DNA of 42,977 nt from DATKMS01 sp035541735. Its GTDB lineage: Bacteria > Desulfobacterota > Binatia > HRBIN30. The stretch is from positions 1 to 42,977 of the forward strand of contig DATKMS010000242.1 of NCBI GenBank assembly GCA_035541735.1. Reading direction: 5' to 3'. The notes beneath the pieces are model-generated. The model saw only the letters and a program-made list of their open reading frames with translations. It was not told the DNA's origin and ran no database searches. A program made the translations under genes and the position numbers. Positions within the stretch are counted from its first letter, which is position 1. Each line of letters begins with the position of its first letter. Below are positions 32,963-41,606 of this stretch, in pieces.

Positions 32963-33346
32963 ATGGCACAGAGAATCCTGGTCGTCGATGACAACCCCGA
33001 CAGCGTCGCCATCATGCGCAACATCCTGGAGAGCCGCGGCTACACCGTGTTCGTTGCTGCCGGTGGTGCCGCAGCGTTGCAGATCGTCAGCAAGGAGCCG
33101 CTCGACCTCGTCCTCCTCGATGTGATGATGCCCGAGATGAGCGGGATCGAGGTGTTGCAGCAGATCAAGGACAATTCCCAGACCAGCCGTCTACCCGTCA
33201 TCCTGGTCACCGCCAAGACGCATGACGAGGATGTGATGGTGGGTTATCAATACGGCGCCGACTACTACATCACCAAGCCTTTCACCGCCAAGCAACTGCT
33301 CTACGGCATCAGCCTCGTCTTGGGCAAAGGAGAGTCGGTTGGCTGA
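32963..33346 (+). CDS. Single-domain response regulator (CheY-like), second
   Basis: A 127-residue receiver with Asp9-Asp10 (VVDDN), phosphoacceptor Asp53 (VLLDVMMPEMSGIEVL), switch Thr in ILVTAKTHDED and Lys in YITKPFTAKQL. It is not a close copy of the preceding one, so the pair is not a recent duplication. It overlaps tmk by 8 bp, which ties a signalling protein to nucleotide synthesis and replication genes by transcription and probably by translation. Partner and output are unknown. Confidence 0.92.
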   Translation: MAQRILVVDDNPDSVAIMRNILESRGYTVFVAAGGAAALQIVSKEPLDLVLLDVMMPEMSGIEVLQQIKDNSQTSRLPVILVTAKTHDEDVMVGYQYGADYYITKPFTAKQLLYGISLVLGKGESVG

Positions 33347-33962
33347 GCGCGGCTGTCTGATCGCATTTGAGGGCATCGAGGGCGCGGGCAAATCGACACA
33401 GCTGCGACTTGCGGCGGCGGCCCTACGGGAGCGTGGTCTCACGGTAGTGGAGACGCGCGAGCCCGGCGGCACCACCATTGGGGTCGAGCTGCGGCACATC
33501 GTCATGCATCTGCCCGATGTCGCCCCTGCGCCGCTCACCGAACTGCTGCTCTACCTGGCCGACCGCGCGCAACACCTGGCCGAGGTGATTGTGCCGGCGA
33601 TCGCCCGCGGGGCCGTTGTGCTCACCGACCGCTTCTCCGCCTCCACCATCGCCTACCAGGGCTTTGCGCGCCAGCTCGACCTCGATACGGTCAGTCGCCT
33701 CGACGCCATGGTCCGCGGCGGTGTCGCCCCCGCCTGCACCATCCTCTTGGACTGCCCGGTCGCGGTCGGCCTCCAACGCGCGCGTGGTGCAGACCGCTTT
33801 CACCGCGAGTCGTCGGAGTTCCACGAACGCGTGCGGCGCGCGTTCCTGTCGCTCGCCGAGGCGGATGCGGATCGTTACTGCGTTCTCGACTCGACCGCAC
33901 CAACCGAGCAGATCCATCCGCAGGTGATGGCGGCAATTCTCCGATGCCTGCGGAGCCGCTGA
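33339..33962 (+). CDS. tmk: Thymidylate kinase
   Basis: A 207-residue dTMP kinase making dTDP for DNA synthesis. It starts at TTG 33339, with AAAGGAGA 7-12 nt upstream. P-loop FEGIEGAGKSTQ (about 8-19), TREPGGTTIGVELR with the DRX-type Arg/Glu, and DRFSASTIAYQGFAR are all standard. It overlaps holB by 19 bp, a pairing seen in many bacteria. Confidence 0.96.
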   Translation: MAERGCLIAFEGIEGAGKSTQLRLAAAALRERGLTVVETREPGGTTIGVELRHIVMHLPDVAPAPLTELLLYLADRAQHLAEVIVPAIARGAVVLTDRFSASTIAYQGFARQLDLDTVSRLDAMVRGGVAPACTILLDCPVAVGLQRARGADRFHRESSEFHERVRRAFLSLAEADADRYCVLDSTAPTEQIHPQVMAAILRCLRSR

Positions 33963-34912
33963 AGGGTTTTGCCGCGATTCGCGGGCACCAGCGCGTCTGC
34001 GACTTCTTGCGAGCCGCGGTCGCCAATGATCGCCTTCCCCACGCCCTGTTGTTCGCCGGCGCCGACGGGGTCGGCAAGCGCTGCGTGGCGCTGGCGTTGG
34101 CTGCCTGGCGGCTCTGCGAAGGAGACGCCGATGATGATGCATGCGCTCAGTGCGCCGCCTGCCACCAGGTCGCCGCCGGCAGCCACCCCGACCTTCACGT
34201 GCTCACCATTGCCAGCGGCAAGAAGGAAATCGGCGTCGACCGCGCCCGCGATGTGAAGCGCTTCACCCAACTGCGCCCGCTCCGCGGCAGCGTCAAAATC
34301 GCGGTGATCAATGACGCCCACATGCTGACCGTTGCCGCCCAGAACGCATTGTTGAAAACCCTGGAGGAGCCGCCGGAGCACTCCCTGTTGATCCTGGTCG
34401 CCAACAATCCTGATGCGCTCTTGCCGACGGTGCGGTCGCGCTGCCAGCGCGTGCAGTTCACGCCGCTGCCGCCCGACGCGGTGATCGACATCCTGACGCA
34501 CGACCACAGGCTCGCGCCCGCCGCCGCGCAGCAGCTCGCGGCACTCGCCGAGGGCAGCCCGGGGCGTGCCCTCGCGCTGAGCCGCTGTGTGGCCGGCACG
34601 GAGAGCGCGCCGCAGCTTGCCGGTCTCGCGGGCGCTCGCTATGTAGATCTGGTGCGCCTTGCCAATCAGATCGGCCTGCCGGAAGCCGACACCGGCATGA
34701 AACTGGAGCTGTTCCTGTCGCAACTGCGCGACGCGGCCGTGCGCGGCCTCGGTGGTGGCACGGATGCCGCGACCGCCGATGCGCGCAGCCTGCGCGGCAC
34801 CCTGCTGGCCGCCGATCTCGTGCATGACGCGCGCGAGGCCATGCGGCGCGGCAACCCGAATCGCCAGCTCTTGCTTGAAGCGCTGCTGCTGCGACTCGCG
34901 CGCACGGAATGA
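33944..34912 (+). CDS. holB: DNA polymerase III delta-prime subunit
   Basis: A 322-residue clamp-loader AAA+ protein. It begins LKGFAAIRGHQRVCDFLRAAVANDRLPHALLFAGADGVGKR (Walker A-like loop). The zinc module CAQCAACHQVAAGSHPD, DRARDVKRFTQLRPLRGSVKIAVINDAHMLTVAAQNALLKTLEEPPEH and the SRC motif (VRSRCQRVQF) supplying the arginine finger all fit HolB. The C-terminal collar domain is shorter and less conserved. metG follows after 28 bp. Confidence 0.95.
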   Translation: MPAEPLKGFAAIRGHQRVCDFLRAAVANDRLPHALLFAGADGVGKRCVALALAAWRLCEGDADDDACAQCAACHQVAAGSHPDLHVLTIASGKKEIGVDRARDVKRFTQLRPLRGSVKIAVINDAHMLTVAAQNALLKTLEEPPEHSLLILVANNPDALLPTVRSRCQRVQFTPLPPDAVIDILTHDHRLAPAAAQQLAALAEGSPGRALALSRCVAGTESAPQLAGLAGARYVDLVRLANQIGLPEADTGMKLELFLSQLRDAAVRGLGGGTDAATADARSLRGTLLAADLVHDAREAMRRGNPNRQLLLEALLLRLARTE

Positions 34913-34940
34913 GCGGCCCGGTAGGGTCGCGGATGAAGCT

Positions 34941-36485
34941 GTGGGCCGGTTCTACGTCACAACGCCGATCTACTACATCAACGCCGAGCCGCACCTCGGT
35001 CACACCTACACGACCGTAATCGCCGACACGCTGGCGCGCTTCCGCCGCGCCCGCGGCGACGACACCTTTCTGGTCACCGGCAGCGACGAGCATGGCGATA
35101 AGATCGCCGCCGCCGCCGCCGCCGCTGGCCTCAGCCCGCGTGCGTACGCCGACCGCGTCGGCCCGCTCTTCCGCGAGACGTGGAAGGCCTGTGGGTTTCA
35201 CTACGACCAGTTCGTGCGCACCACCGACGACTACCACGAGCGCGTCGTGCAGGAGTTCCTCAGCCGCGTGCACGCCAACGGCGATATCTACTTCAGCCGC
35301 TACGGCGGCCTCTACTGCACCGGTTGCGAACGCTTTCTCACGGAGAAGGAACTGGTCGACGGCAAGTGCCCCGATCACCTCACGGCGCCCACACCGATCG
35401 AGGAGGAGAATTACTTCTTCCGCATGAGCAAGTATTTCGACCGCCTCATCGCACACTACGAAGCGTATCCGCAAGCGATCACGCCCGAGCACTACCGCAA
35501 CGAGGTGCTGGCGATGCTGCGCAGCGGCGGGATCGGTGATCTGTGTATTTCACGGCCGAAGCAGCGGTTGGAGTGGGGAATCGAGTTGCCGTTCGATCGC
35601 AACTACGTCACCTACGTGTGGTTCGATGCCCTGATCAGCTACATCAGCGGACTGCGCGTTCACGGCGAAGCGACCTTCGAGTCGATGTGGCCGGTCGCCC
35701 ATCACGTCATGGCGAAAGACATCCTCAAGCCCCACGCCATCTACTGGCCCACCATGCTCATGGCCCTGGGGCTGCCGCTTTTCCAGCGTCTCCTCATTCA
35801 CGGCTACTGGGTCCGCGGCACGAGCAAGATGTCGAAGAGTCTGGGGAACGTCATCCGCCCGCTCGATATGAAGGCACGCTATGGCATCGATGCGCTGCGC
35901 TACTTCCTTCTGCGGGAGATGGCGTTCGGCCAAGACGCCGTGTTCACCGAAGATGCCTTCGTCACGCGCGTCAACGCAGATCTGGCCAACAACCTCGGCA
36001 ATCTGGTGAGCCGCACGTTGTCCATGCAGCAGCGTTACTTCCAAGGTACGGTGCAGCCGCTCGGCCCGGCCACGCCTGAGGACCGCAACCTGATCGCGGC
36101 GTTCACCGAGGCCTACCGCGACGTGCCGCGGCTCACGGAAGACCTGGCGTTCCATCGTGCACTCGAGGCGTTGTGGCGGGCCATCGATCAGGCCAACAAG
36201 TACATCGTGGTGACGGCACCGTTCACGTTGGCCAAGGAGGCCGCCCAACGCCCGCGCGTCGGAACCATCTTGCATCATCTGCTCGAGGCGCTGCGGACCA
36301 CTGCCTTGCTTCTGACCTGGTCGCTGCCAGAGACCAGCGCGCACATCCTGCGTCTCCTCGGTATCGAGGCAAGTGCGACCTTGCCAGCCGATCTGGCATG
36401 GGGAACGCATTTCGGTGCCGGCCACGTCACGCAGCCATCCGTGGTCCTCTTCCCGCGCATCGACGTGCCCGCCGGCACAGCGTGA
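34941..36485 (+). CDS. metG: Methionyl-tRNA synthetase, short form
   Basis: A 514-residue class I synthetase from GTG 34941 (MGRFYVTTPIYYINAEPHLGH). The HIGH motif is HLGH (18-21), zinc-type Cys residues are CTGC near 126-129 and a later Cys in GKCPD, and KMSKS is intact at about 296-300. The C-terminal tRNA-binding OB domain present in many MetRS proteins is absent, so this is the monomeric-type short form. The frame is open upstream to 34752 inside holB, but conserved sequence begins at this GTG. Confidence 0.95.
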   Translation: MGRFYVTTPIYYINAEPHLGHTYTTVIADTLARFRRARGDDTFLVTGSDEHGDKIAAAAAAAGLSPRAYADRVGPLFRETWKACGFHYDQFVRTTDDYHERVVQEFLSRVHANGDIYFSRYGGLYCTGCERFLTEKELVDGKCPDHLTAPTPIEEENYFFRMSKYFDRLIAHYEAYPQAITPEHYRNEVLAMLRSGGIGDLCISRPKQRLEWGIELPFDRNYVTYVWFDALISYISGLRVHGEATFESMWPVAHHVMAKDILKPHAIYWPTMLMALGLPLFQRLLIHGYWVRGTSKMSKSLGNVIRPLDMKARYGIDALRYFLLREMAFGQDAVFTEDAFVTRVNADLANNLGNLVSRTLSMQQRYFQGTVQPLGPATPEDRNLIAAFTEAYRDVPRLTEDLAFHRALEALWRAIDQANKYIVVTAPFTLAKEAAQRPRVGTILHHLLEALRTTALLLTWSLPETSAHILRLLGIEASATLPADLAWGTHFGAGHVTQPSVVLFPRIDVPAGTA

Positions 36486-36486
36486 G

Positions 36487-37302
36487 ATGAGCCCGCCGGA
36501 GCAGGTGGCGCTGCCGCTCGGGGCAACGCTGATCGATTCCCACTGCCACCTCGATGAGGAGCGCTTCGCGGCGGACCGCGAGGCCGTCATCACGCGCGCG
36601 CTGGCGGCCGGCGTCACACGCATGGTCACCATCGGTGCGAGCGGCGGGATGCAGGCCAATCACGCTGCCGTTGCCCTGGCCCAACAGCACGCTGCAATCT
36701 TCGCGACCGTCGGCATCCACCCGCACGAGGCGAGCACCGTGACCCCGGCGGTGATCGACGAGATCAACCGCTTGGCGCGCTCTCCGAAGGTCGTCGGCGT
36801 CGGCGAGACCGGCCTGGACTACTACTACGACAACTCCCCACGCGCGGCGCAGCAGGATGGCTTCCGTCAGTTCGTGGCGCTCGCGCGGCAACTCCGCCTG
36901 CCGCTCGTGGTGCACCTGCGCGATGCATACGATGACGCCGTCGCCATTCTCCGTCACGAGCATGCCGCGGACGTCGGTGGCGTCATCCACTGCTTCAGCG
37001 GCGACCGTCAAGCCGCGCGCGCCCTCCTCGATCTCGGATTCTACCTGTCGTTCAGCGGCATCGTCACGTTCAAGACCGCCGACGAGTTACGTGCAGTCGC
37101 GCGCATGGTGCCGGCTGAGCGTGTGCTGGTCGAGACGGACGCCCCGTTTCTCGCACCGGTCCCCTACCGGGGCAAACGCAACGAACCGGCGTACGTCGTG
37201 CACACCGCTGCGGCGATCGCCACGCAGCGCGGGCGACCGCTCGACGACATCGCCGAGCTCACGCGTACCAACACGGAACGTCTGTTTCGGCTCCCATTGT
37301 AG
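36487..37302 (+). CDS. tatD: TatD-family metal-dependent deoxyribonuclease
   Basis: A 271-residue TIM-barrel hydrolase from ATG 36487, 1 bp after metG. Metal ligands are visible in order: DSHCHLD, VGIHPHEA, GVGETGLDYYY, VVHLRDAYDD, IHCFSG and ETDAPFLAP. Family members remove bases from single-stranded DNA 3' ends. The metG-tatD neighbourhood is very common in bacteria. It is the last gene of the unit and converges with the hybrid kinase gene. Confidence 0.95.
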   Translation: MSPPEQVALPLGATLIDSHCHLDEERFAADREAVITRALAAGVTRMVTIGASGGMQANHAAVALAQQHAAIFATVGIHPHEASTVTPAVIDEINRLARSPKVVGVGETGLDYYYDNSPRAAQQDGFRQFVALARQLRLPLVVHLRDAYDDAVAILRHEHAADVGGVIHCFSGDRQAARALLDLGFYLSFSGIVTFKTADELRAVARMVPAERVLVETDAPFLAPVPYRGKRNEPAYVVHTAAAIATQRGRPLDDIAELTRTNTERLFRLPL

Positions 37303-37356
37303 AGCTCCCTGGAACCGCGTCTCGCGGGCGGCGCGGCGGGCGCATGGCGTTTGGCG

Positions 37357-39957
37357 TTACGCCGCGGCGCGGGTGTCGCGCAGCAAGCGGAGGGCCTCGC
37401 GAATCTGGGCGAGGGTGCACGGCTTGCTCAGGGTCGGTTGGGGGGGGAGCTTCTCGCGCAAACCACGGCTTTCCATTCGCCACAGGCCGCCGGTGACGAA
37501 GATCACACGGCCTGCAGCGTCCGGGTGCTCTGCCGCCAGGCGGGCATAGACCTCCCGGCCCGAGATGTCCGGCAAACGAACGTCCAAGAAAATGGCGTCG
37601 AAGTTGCCGCGCGCCACCGCCGCTAGCGCCTCTTGGCCGGTCGCCACACACTGCACGCGTAGACCCTCGCGTGCCAACATACTGGCGAGCGTTTCAGCAA
37701 CCGCGGGATCGTCGTCGACGAGCAGTACCGTACGTGGCGCGCCGCCTTCCGCAACGGCGGCCGCTGGCAAGCGGACGACGAAAATCGTGCCTGCACCGAG
37801 CGTGCTCCGCACGGTCATCTCACCACCATGCGCCTGGACAATCGTGTAGCTGACACTGAGCCCGAGCCCGTTCCCGTGCTCCTTCGTGGAGAAGAATGGG
37901 TCGAAGATGCGCGGGAGATCATCCGCGGGGATGCCGATGCCGGTGTCCTGTACCTCCATGCGCACTTCATCAGGGCCCGGCTCGATGTTGACGGCGAGGG
38001 TTCCACCGCCCTGCGCCTCCATCGCCTGCGCCGCGTTGGTGAACAGATTGACGAGCACCTGCTGGATCTGCTTGGGGTCGGCCAACACCGGTGGCAGGTC
38101 CGGGGCAAAACGCGTCTCACTGCGAATGTGGTTGCGGCCCAGATCGTGCGCCATCAGCAGCAACGTGTCGCGCACCAGGTCGCGCAGATCGACCGCGCCG
38201 CGCTGTAGCGGCTGCGGGCGCGCGAAACCGAGGAGACCCTGGACTATCTCGGCGATGCGGTGGCCTTGGGTTTCGACGCGCGACAGCGCCGCGCGCAGCG
38301 CCTCGGCATCGGCGGGCCCGCGGGCCAACTCCGCCTGGCCGAGAATCCCGACGAGTGCGTTGTTGACTTCGTGTGCCAGCCCGGCCGCCAACTCGCCCGC
38401 CGCCGCCAGTCGATCGGCGCGATGCAGCTGCTCCTGCAGCTTCCGCTGTGCCGCAATGTCTTGCATGATGACCACGGCACCCTGCACCTCGGTGTCCTCC
38501 GCGCGGATCAAGCTGGTGTTGAAAGCGACGGGGAAGAGGGTGCCGTCTTTGCGCCGCGCGCTGGCTTCACCGCGCCAGCTCGTCTCCGCCACCGTGCGCT
38601 CGACATCGCGCACCCATTCTTCCGACACGTCACCACCCAGCGTCAGCGCGTCACGACCAAGCACCTCCGCACGCGTAAAGCCGAACAACTGGAGGAAGGC
38701 CTCGTTTGCAAAGACGATGCGCCGGTGCCGGTCGGTGATCAATACCGCCTCGGTCGTGCTCTCCACGGCGAGCACCAAGCGCCGGCTCTCTTCGACGAGA
38801 CGGGCGCGCTCCAACGCCACCGCGGTCTGCCCGGCTACGCCGTCGGCGATGGTCAGATCGCGTTGGGTGAAGGTGTGCTGTCCGCTGCGCCGGGCGAATT
38901 GCACCACACCATAGAAACGCCCGCCGCTGAGCAGCGGCGCAGTCAGCAGCGTAGGGGTGTCCGGGACGCCGATGCGTGCCATGCCGCGCGGCGCGATGAC
39001 GGCGCAGTGACCAAGGGTGCGCACCCACTCGAGGTCGGGCACCTCCGCGGGGTTCAACTTCAATCCGGTGAGCCGGCGTGCCATGGCCGGCTCCACCCCG
39101 GAGACGGCGGCGCCGCGGTAGGTCGCGCTCTCGTCATTCCACAGCAAGATGGCGCAGTAGTCCACAGACAACACGCGCGGCGCGACGTCGACCACCTTGT
39201 TGAGGATCTCGTCGATGCGGGTCAATCGGCTGATCGCCTCGCTCACCGCCAGCAAGGCACCGGTGACGATGGCGCTGGCGTGCTCGCGTTGCGCCGCATC
39301 ACGCGCCCGCCGGGCTTCCGCCCCGGCCTCGTTTTCCTTCGCTGCCACTTGCCGAAAGACCCAGGTGGCGCCGATGAGAATGGCACCCAACACACCGACC
39401 CGGAAGGCGAAGTCGAGCCGCTGCTCGACCAGAGCCGGCACGACATCAATGGGCACGATGCTCCACCACCCGCCCAAGTGCCCGCCAATGAGCACCACCG
39501 TGCTGGCGATGATCGTGAGGATGGCCAGGGTTCCGGTGTATGGACCGTACACGATGCCGTAGCCTGCCACCTTGATCAAACACACCAGCACCACCGGGCT
39601 GTTCACGCCCCCGGTCCAACCGCTGAGGAATGTCATCGTGCCGAGGTTGATCGCCAGATCAGCAAGCACCGTCGCGCCGCTCAGGCGCCCGGCCCGATAG
39701 CGCAGGCAGAAGAACGAGTTGACGACGAAATACGCCAGGAAGACGCCGTGGATGAGCCACGGTAGGGTGAATTCCGTCAGAAACGCTTCATTGAAGAGCA
39801 CCCACACCGCCAGCCCGTCGAGCACCCGAAACCCCAACATGGGCAGGGCGGTCTGTTGGATCAGATCGCGCTTCAGACCAAGTGCGAACGGCGCAAAACG
39901 CCTGTCGGCCAGGGCTCCCACACATCCACTGTAATGCCCAGGCGCCTGCCTGCGCAA
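37357..39957 (-). CDS. Hybrid sensor histidine kinase with PilS-like membrane domain, GAF, PAS, kinase and receiver
   Basis: An 866-residue protein. Membrane segments lie at about 45-60, 65-85, 95-112, 120-160 and 185-202; the GWTGGVNSPVVLVCLIKVAGYG stretch resembles the sensory domain of the pilus regulator in this window. A GAF domain (about 225-385) and a PAS domain (390-505) follow. The HisKA domain has phospho-His529 (AGLAHEVNN). The ATPase domain has DTGIGIP and GNGLGL. The C-terminal receiver has acceptor Asp792 (FLDVRLPD). The start is unsure: TTG 39957 is the longest, GTG 39921 or ATG 39840 are possible. Its output is unknown; phosphorelay to the orphan response regulators upstream is a guess. 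Confidence 0.92.
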   Translation of the reverse strand: MRRQAPGHYSGCVGALADRRFAPFALGLKRDLIQQTALPMLGFRVLDGLAVWVLFNEAFLTEFTLPWLIHGVFLAYFVVNSFFCLRYRAGRLSGATVLADLAINLGTMTFLSGWTGGVNSPVVLVCLIKVAGYGIVYGPYTGTLAILTIIASTVVLIGGHLGGWWSIVPIDVVPALVEQRLDFAFRVGVLGAILIGATWVFRQVAAKENEAGAEARRARDAAQREHASAIVTGALLAVSEAISRLTRIDEILNKVVDVAPRVLSVDYCAILLWNDESATYRGAAVSGVEPAMARRLTGLKLNPAEVPDLEWVRTLGHCAVIAPRGMARIGVPDTPTLLTAPLLSGGRFYGVVQFARRSGQHTFTQRDLTIADGVAGQTAVALERARLVEESRRLVLAVESTTEAVLITDRHRRIVFANEAFLQLFGFTRAEVLGRDALTLGGDVSEEWVRDVERTVAETSWRGEASARRKDGTLFPVAFNTSLIRAEDTEVQGAVVIMQDIAAQRKLQEQLHRADRLAAAGELAAGLAHEVNNALVGILGQAELARGPADAEALRAALSRVETQGHRIAEIVQGLLGFARPQPLQRGAVDLRDLVRDTLLLMAHDLGRNHIRSETRFAPDLPPVLADPKQIQQVLVNLFTNAAQAMEAQGGGTLAVNIEPGPDEVRMEVQDTGIGIPADDLPRIFDPFFSTKEHGNGLGLSVSYTIVQAHGGEMTVRSTLGAGTIFVVRLPAAAVAEGGAPRTVLLVDDDPAVAETLASMLAREGLRVQCVATGQEALAAVARGNFDAIFLDVRLPDISGREVYARLAAEHPDAAGRVIFVTGGLWRMESRGLREKLPPQPTLSKPCTLAQIREALRLLRDTRAAA

Positions 39958-40028
39958 GCCGCGGCGACCGTGCGGTGGGTCGGGGCGCCGACCGGCACAA
40001 CCGGAAACCGCCGCGCCGACGAAGGCTC

Positions 40029-40604
40029 TTAGGGCTTCGCAGGCTTGTGCTTCTTTGGCTCAGGCTTCGCCGCCGGACACGGCTTGTAGCCGTCGGGCAG
40101 CAAAAACATCGCGTAGAATTCCTTGTTGTCCTTCGGTGAATCGACTCGCGTACCGAGGTCGACCACCACCGGCGTGGTGCTCTTGCGTTCGACCGTGGCA
40201 CCCAGCATCAAGCGATACGTCCCGGCATCCGAGGTCCGGGTGCGGATGTTCCAGCCGTTGGCCATGAATACCTTCACGAAGCGATCCTTGATCGGCTGGC
40301 CCTGGGCGTCGACCAGTTTACCGACGAGGTGAAGGTCGTAGGCGTAGGCCAGCCGTGCCCCGTAGTTCTCGGTGATCATGCACTTCCCGCAGGCCCGCCC
40401 GTTCAAGTACCCCTCCTCCACCCCGGTGCGACAGTTCTTGGCGCCGGCAGTTGCCTTCGCGCAGTTGTTGCACTGCACGAGGACCGCCAACGTTTGACCC
40501 TCCGAGCTCTTGATCGGTATCACATCCTTCGCATCCTCTGCACGGACGGCCGCTCCCACGGTTGGTAGAGCGAGTAATACCGCCATCATCAACCACTTCT
40601 GCAT
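40029..40604 (-). CDS. Secreted Cys-rich protein of unknown function
   Basis: A 191-residue protein with a clean Sec signal peptide (MQKWLMMAVLLALPTVGAAVRA, cleavage before Glu23). Its ATG has AGGAGG 5 nt upstream, a strong ribosome site. The mature part has CNNC (about 50-53), a further Cys, and CGKC (about 73-76), a pattern that could bind metal or form disulfides; no CXXCH haem motif is present. A middle region (LVGKLVDAQGQPIKDRFVKVFMANG, then DAGTYRLMLGA) resembles a carboxypeptidase-regulatory-like beta-sandwich. The tail is Lys/Pro-rich. I do not recognise the family. It precedes the hybrid kinase gene by 71 bp on the same strand, so it may be linked to it. Confidence 0.78.
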   Translation of the reverse strand: MQKWLMMAVLLALPTVGAAVRAEDAKDVIPIKSSEGQTLAVLVQCNNCAKATAGAKNCRTGVEEGYLNGRACGKCMITENYGARLAYAYDLHLVGKLVDAQGQPIKDRFVKVFMANGWNIRTRTSDAGTYRLMLGATVERKSTTPVVVDLGTRVDSPKDNKEFYAMFLLPDGYKPCPAAKPEPKKHKPAKP

Positions 40605-40647
40605 GATCCCTCCTGAATTGCCCGCCGAATCGGCACCACGGACAACG

Positions 40648-40675
40648 TTGCAATCTGCGCCGCCCTTCCTATACT
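40648..40675 (+). promoter_or_regulatory. Sigma-70 promoter of the sirtuin gene
   Basis: TTGCAA (40648-40653) and TATACT (40670-40675) are 16 bp apart, a good match at 4/6 and 5/6. The predicted start is about 26 nt before the ATG at 40708. Confidence 0.6.
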
Positions 40676-40707
40676 GCGGGCCGACATCGGGTCAACCGAT
40701 CGCACCC

Positions 40708-41493
40708 ATGCCAGCAGACAACACGTCGTTGGAAATCGAACGCGCCGCAGAGATTGTGGTGCGCGCACGCCACGTGGTGGCACTCACAGGCGCCGGCATG
40801 TCCGTGGAGAGCGGGATCCCGCCGTTCCGCGGACCAGGCGGGTTGTGGACCAAGCATGGCGAGCCGCCGATGAATGGTTACCAGCGCTTCCTGGCCGACC
40901 CGGCGAAGGCGTGGCGTGACCGGCTCTCCCCCAGCGGTCCGCTGCGCGAGCTTTGGGAAACACTGCGGAAGGCGCGGCCCAACGCCGGACACCACGCCCT
41001 GGTGCGGCTGGAGGATCTCGGCATCCTGCGCTGCGTGATCACCCAGAACGTCGACAACCTGCACCGCGCTGCCGGCAGTCGCGCGCTCGCCGAGATCCAC
41101 GGCAACCACACGCTCATCCGCTGCGTCGAGTGCACCAGCCGCTTCGAGTTGGAGGCGGTGCCGCTGGAGGAGCTGCCGCCGCACTGCCCCCGCTGCGGTG
41201 GAATCCTCAAGAGCGACACCGTCTCGTTCGGCGAGCCGATCCCCAGCGACGTGCTGGCACGCTGCTACGAGGTCACCGAGGCGTGTGACTGCATGCTGGT
41301 CGCCGGCACGTCGGCGACCGTGTATCCCGCCGCACAGTTCCCGCTCGACGTCCGCGAACGCGGCGGCGACTTGATCGAGATCAATCTGTACGAAAGCGAG
41401 CTGACACCGTACTGCACGGTCAGCCTGCGCGGCCCGTCCGCCACCATCCTCCCAGAGCTTGTCGAGGGCGTTGCACAACGGCAGCGCCTCTAG
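40708..41493 (+). CDS. cobB: NAD-dependent protein deacylase (Sir2 family)
   Basis: A 261-residue sirtuin from ATG 40708. NAD-binding motifs ALTGAGMSVESGIPPFRGPGGLW and TQNVDNLHRAAG, and the catalytic His in EIHGNH, are intact. The zinc ribbon has CVEC and CPRCGG. VAGTSATVYPAAQFP closes the Rossmann site. Sirtuins remove acyl groups from lysines, for example regulating acetyl-CoA synthetase. The frame extends upstream through the promoter, so 40708 is chosen. Substrates are unknown. Confidence 0.94.
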   Translation: MPADNTSLEIERAAEIVVRARHVVALTGAGMSVESGIPPFRGPGGLWTKHGEPPMNGYQRFLADPAKAWRDRLSPSGPLRELWETLRKARPNAGHHALVRLEDLGILRCVITQNVDNLHRAAGSRALAEIHGNHTLIRCVECTSRFELEAVPLEELPPHCPRCGGILKSDTVSFGEPIPSDVLARCYEVTEACDCMLVAGTSATVYPAAQFPLDVRERGGDLIEINLYESELTPYCTVSLRGPSATILPELVEGVAQRQRL

Positions 41494-41606
41494 GGCCCGC
41501 CACGTCCGCATCTGAAGGCCGACCGGCGCCCGGTGTTGGGGCGCGTGTGGGGTTGCGCTAACGCTTGCCCGGAGGTTATCGTCTGCTCGCACAGCCGGTG
41601 GCCCTG

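Noticed and set aside
38260..39765. A 501-codon plus-strand frame opposite the hybrid kinase
   Set aside because: The minus strand carries complete GAF, PAS and kinase motifs; this frame has none.
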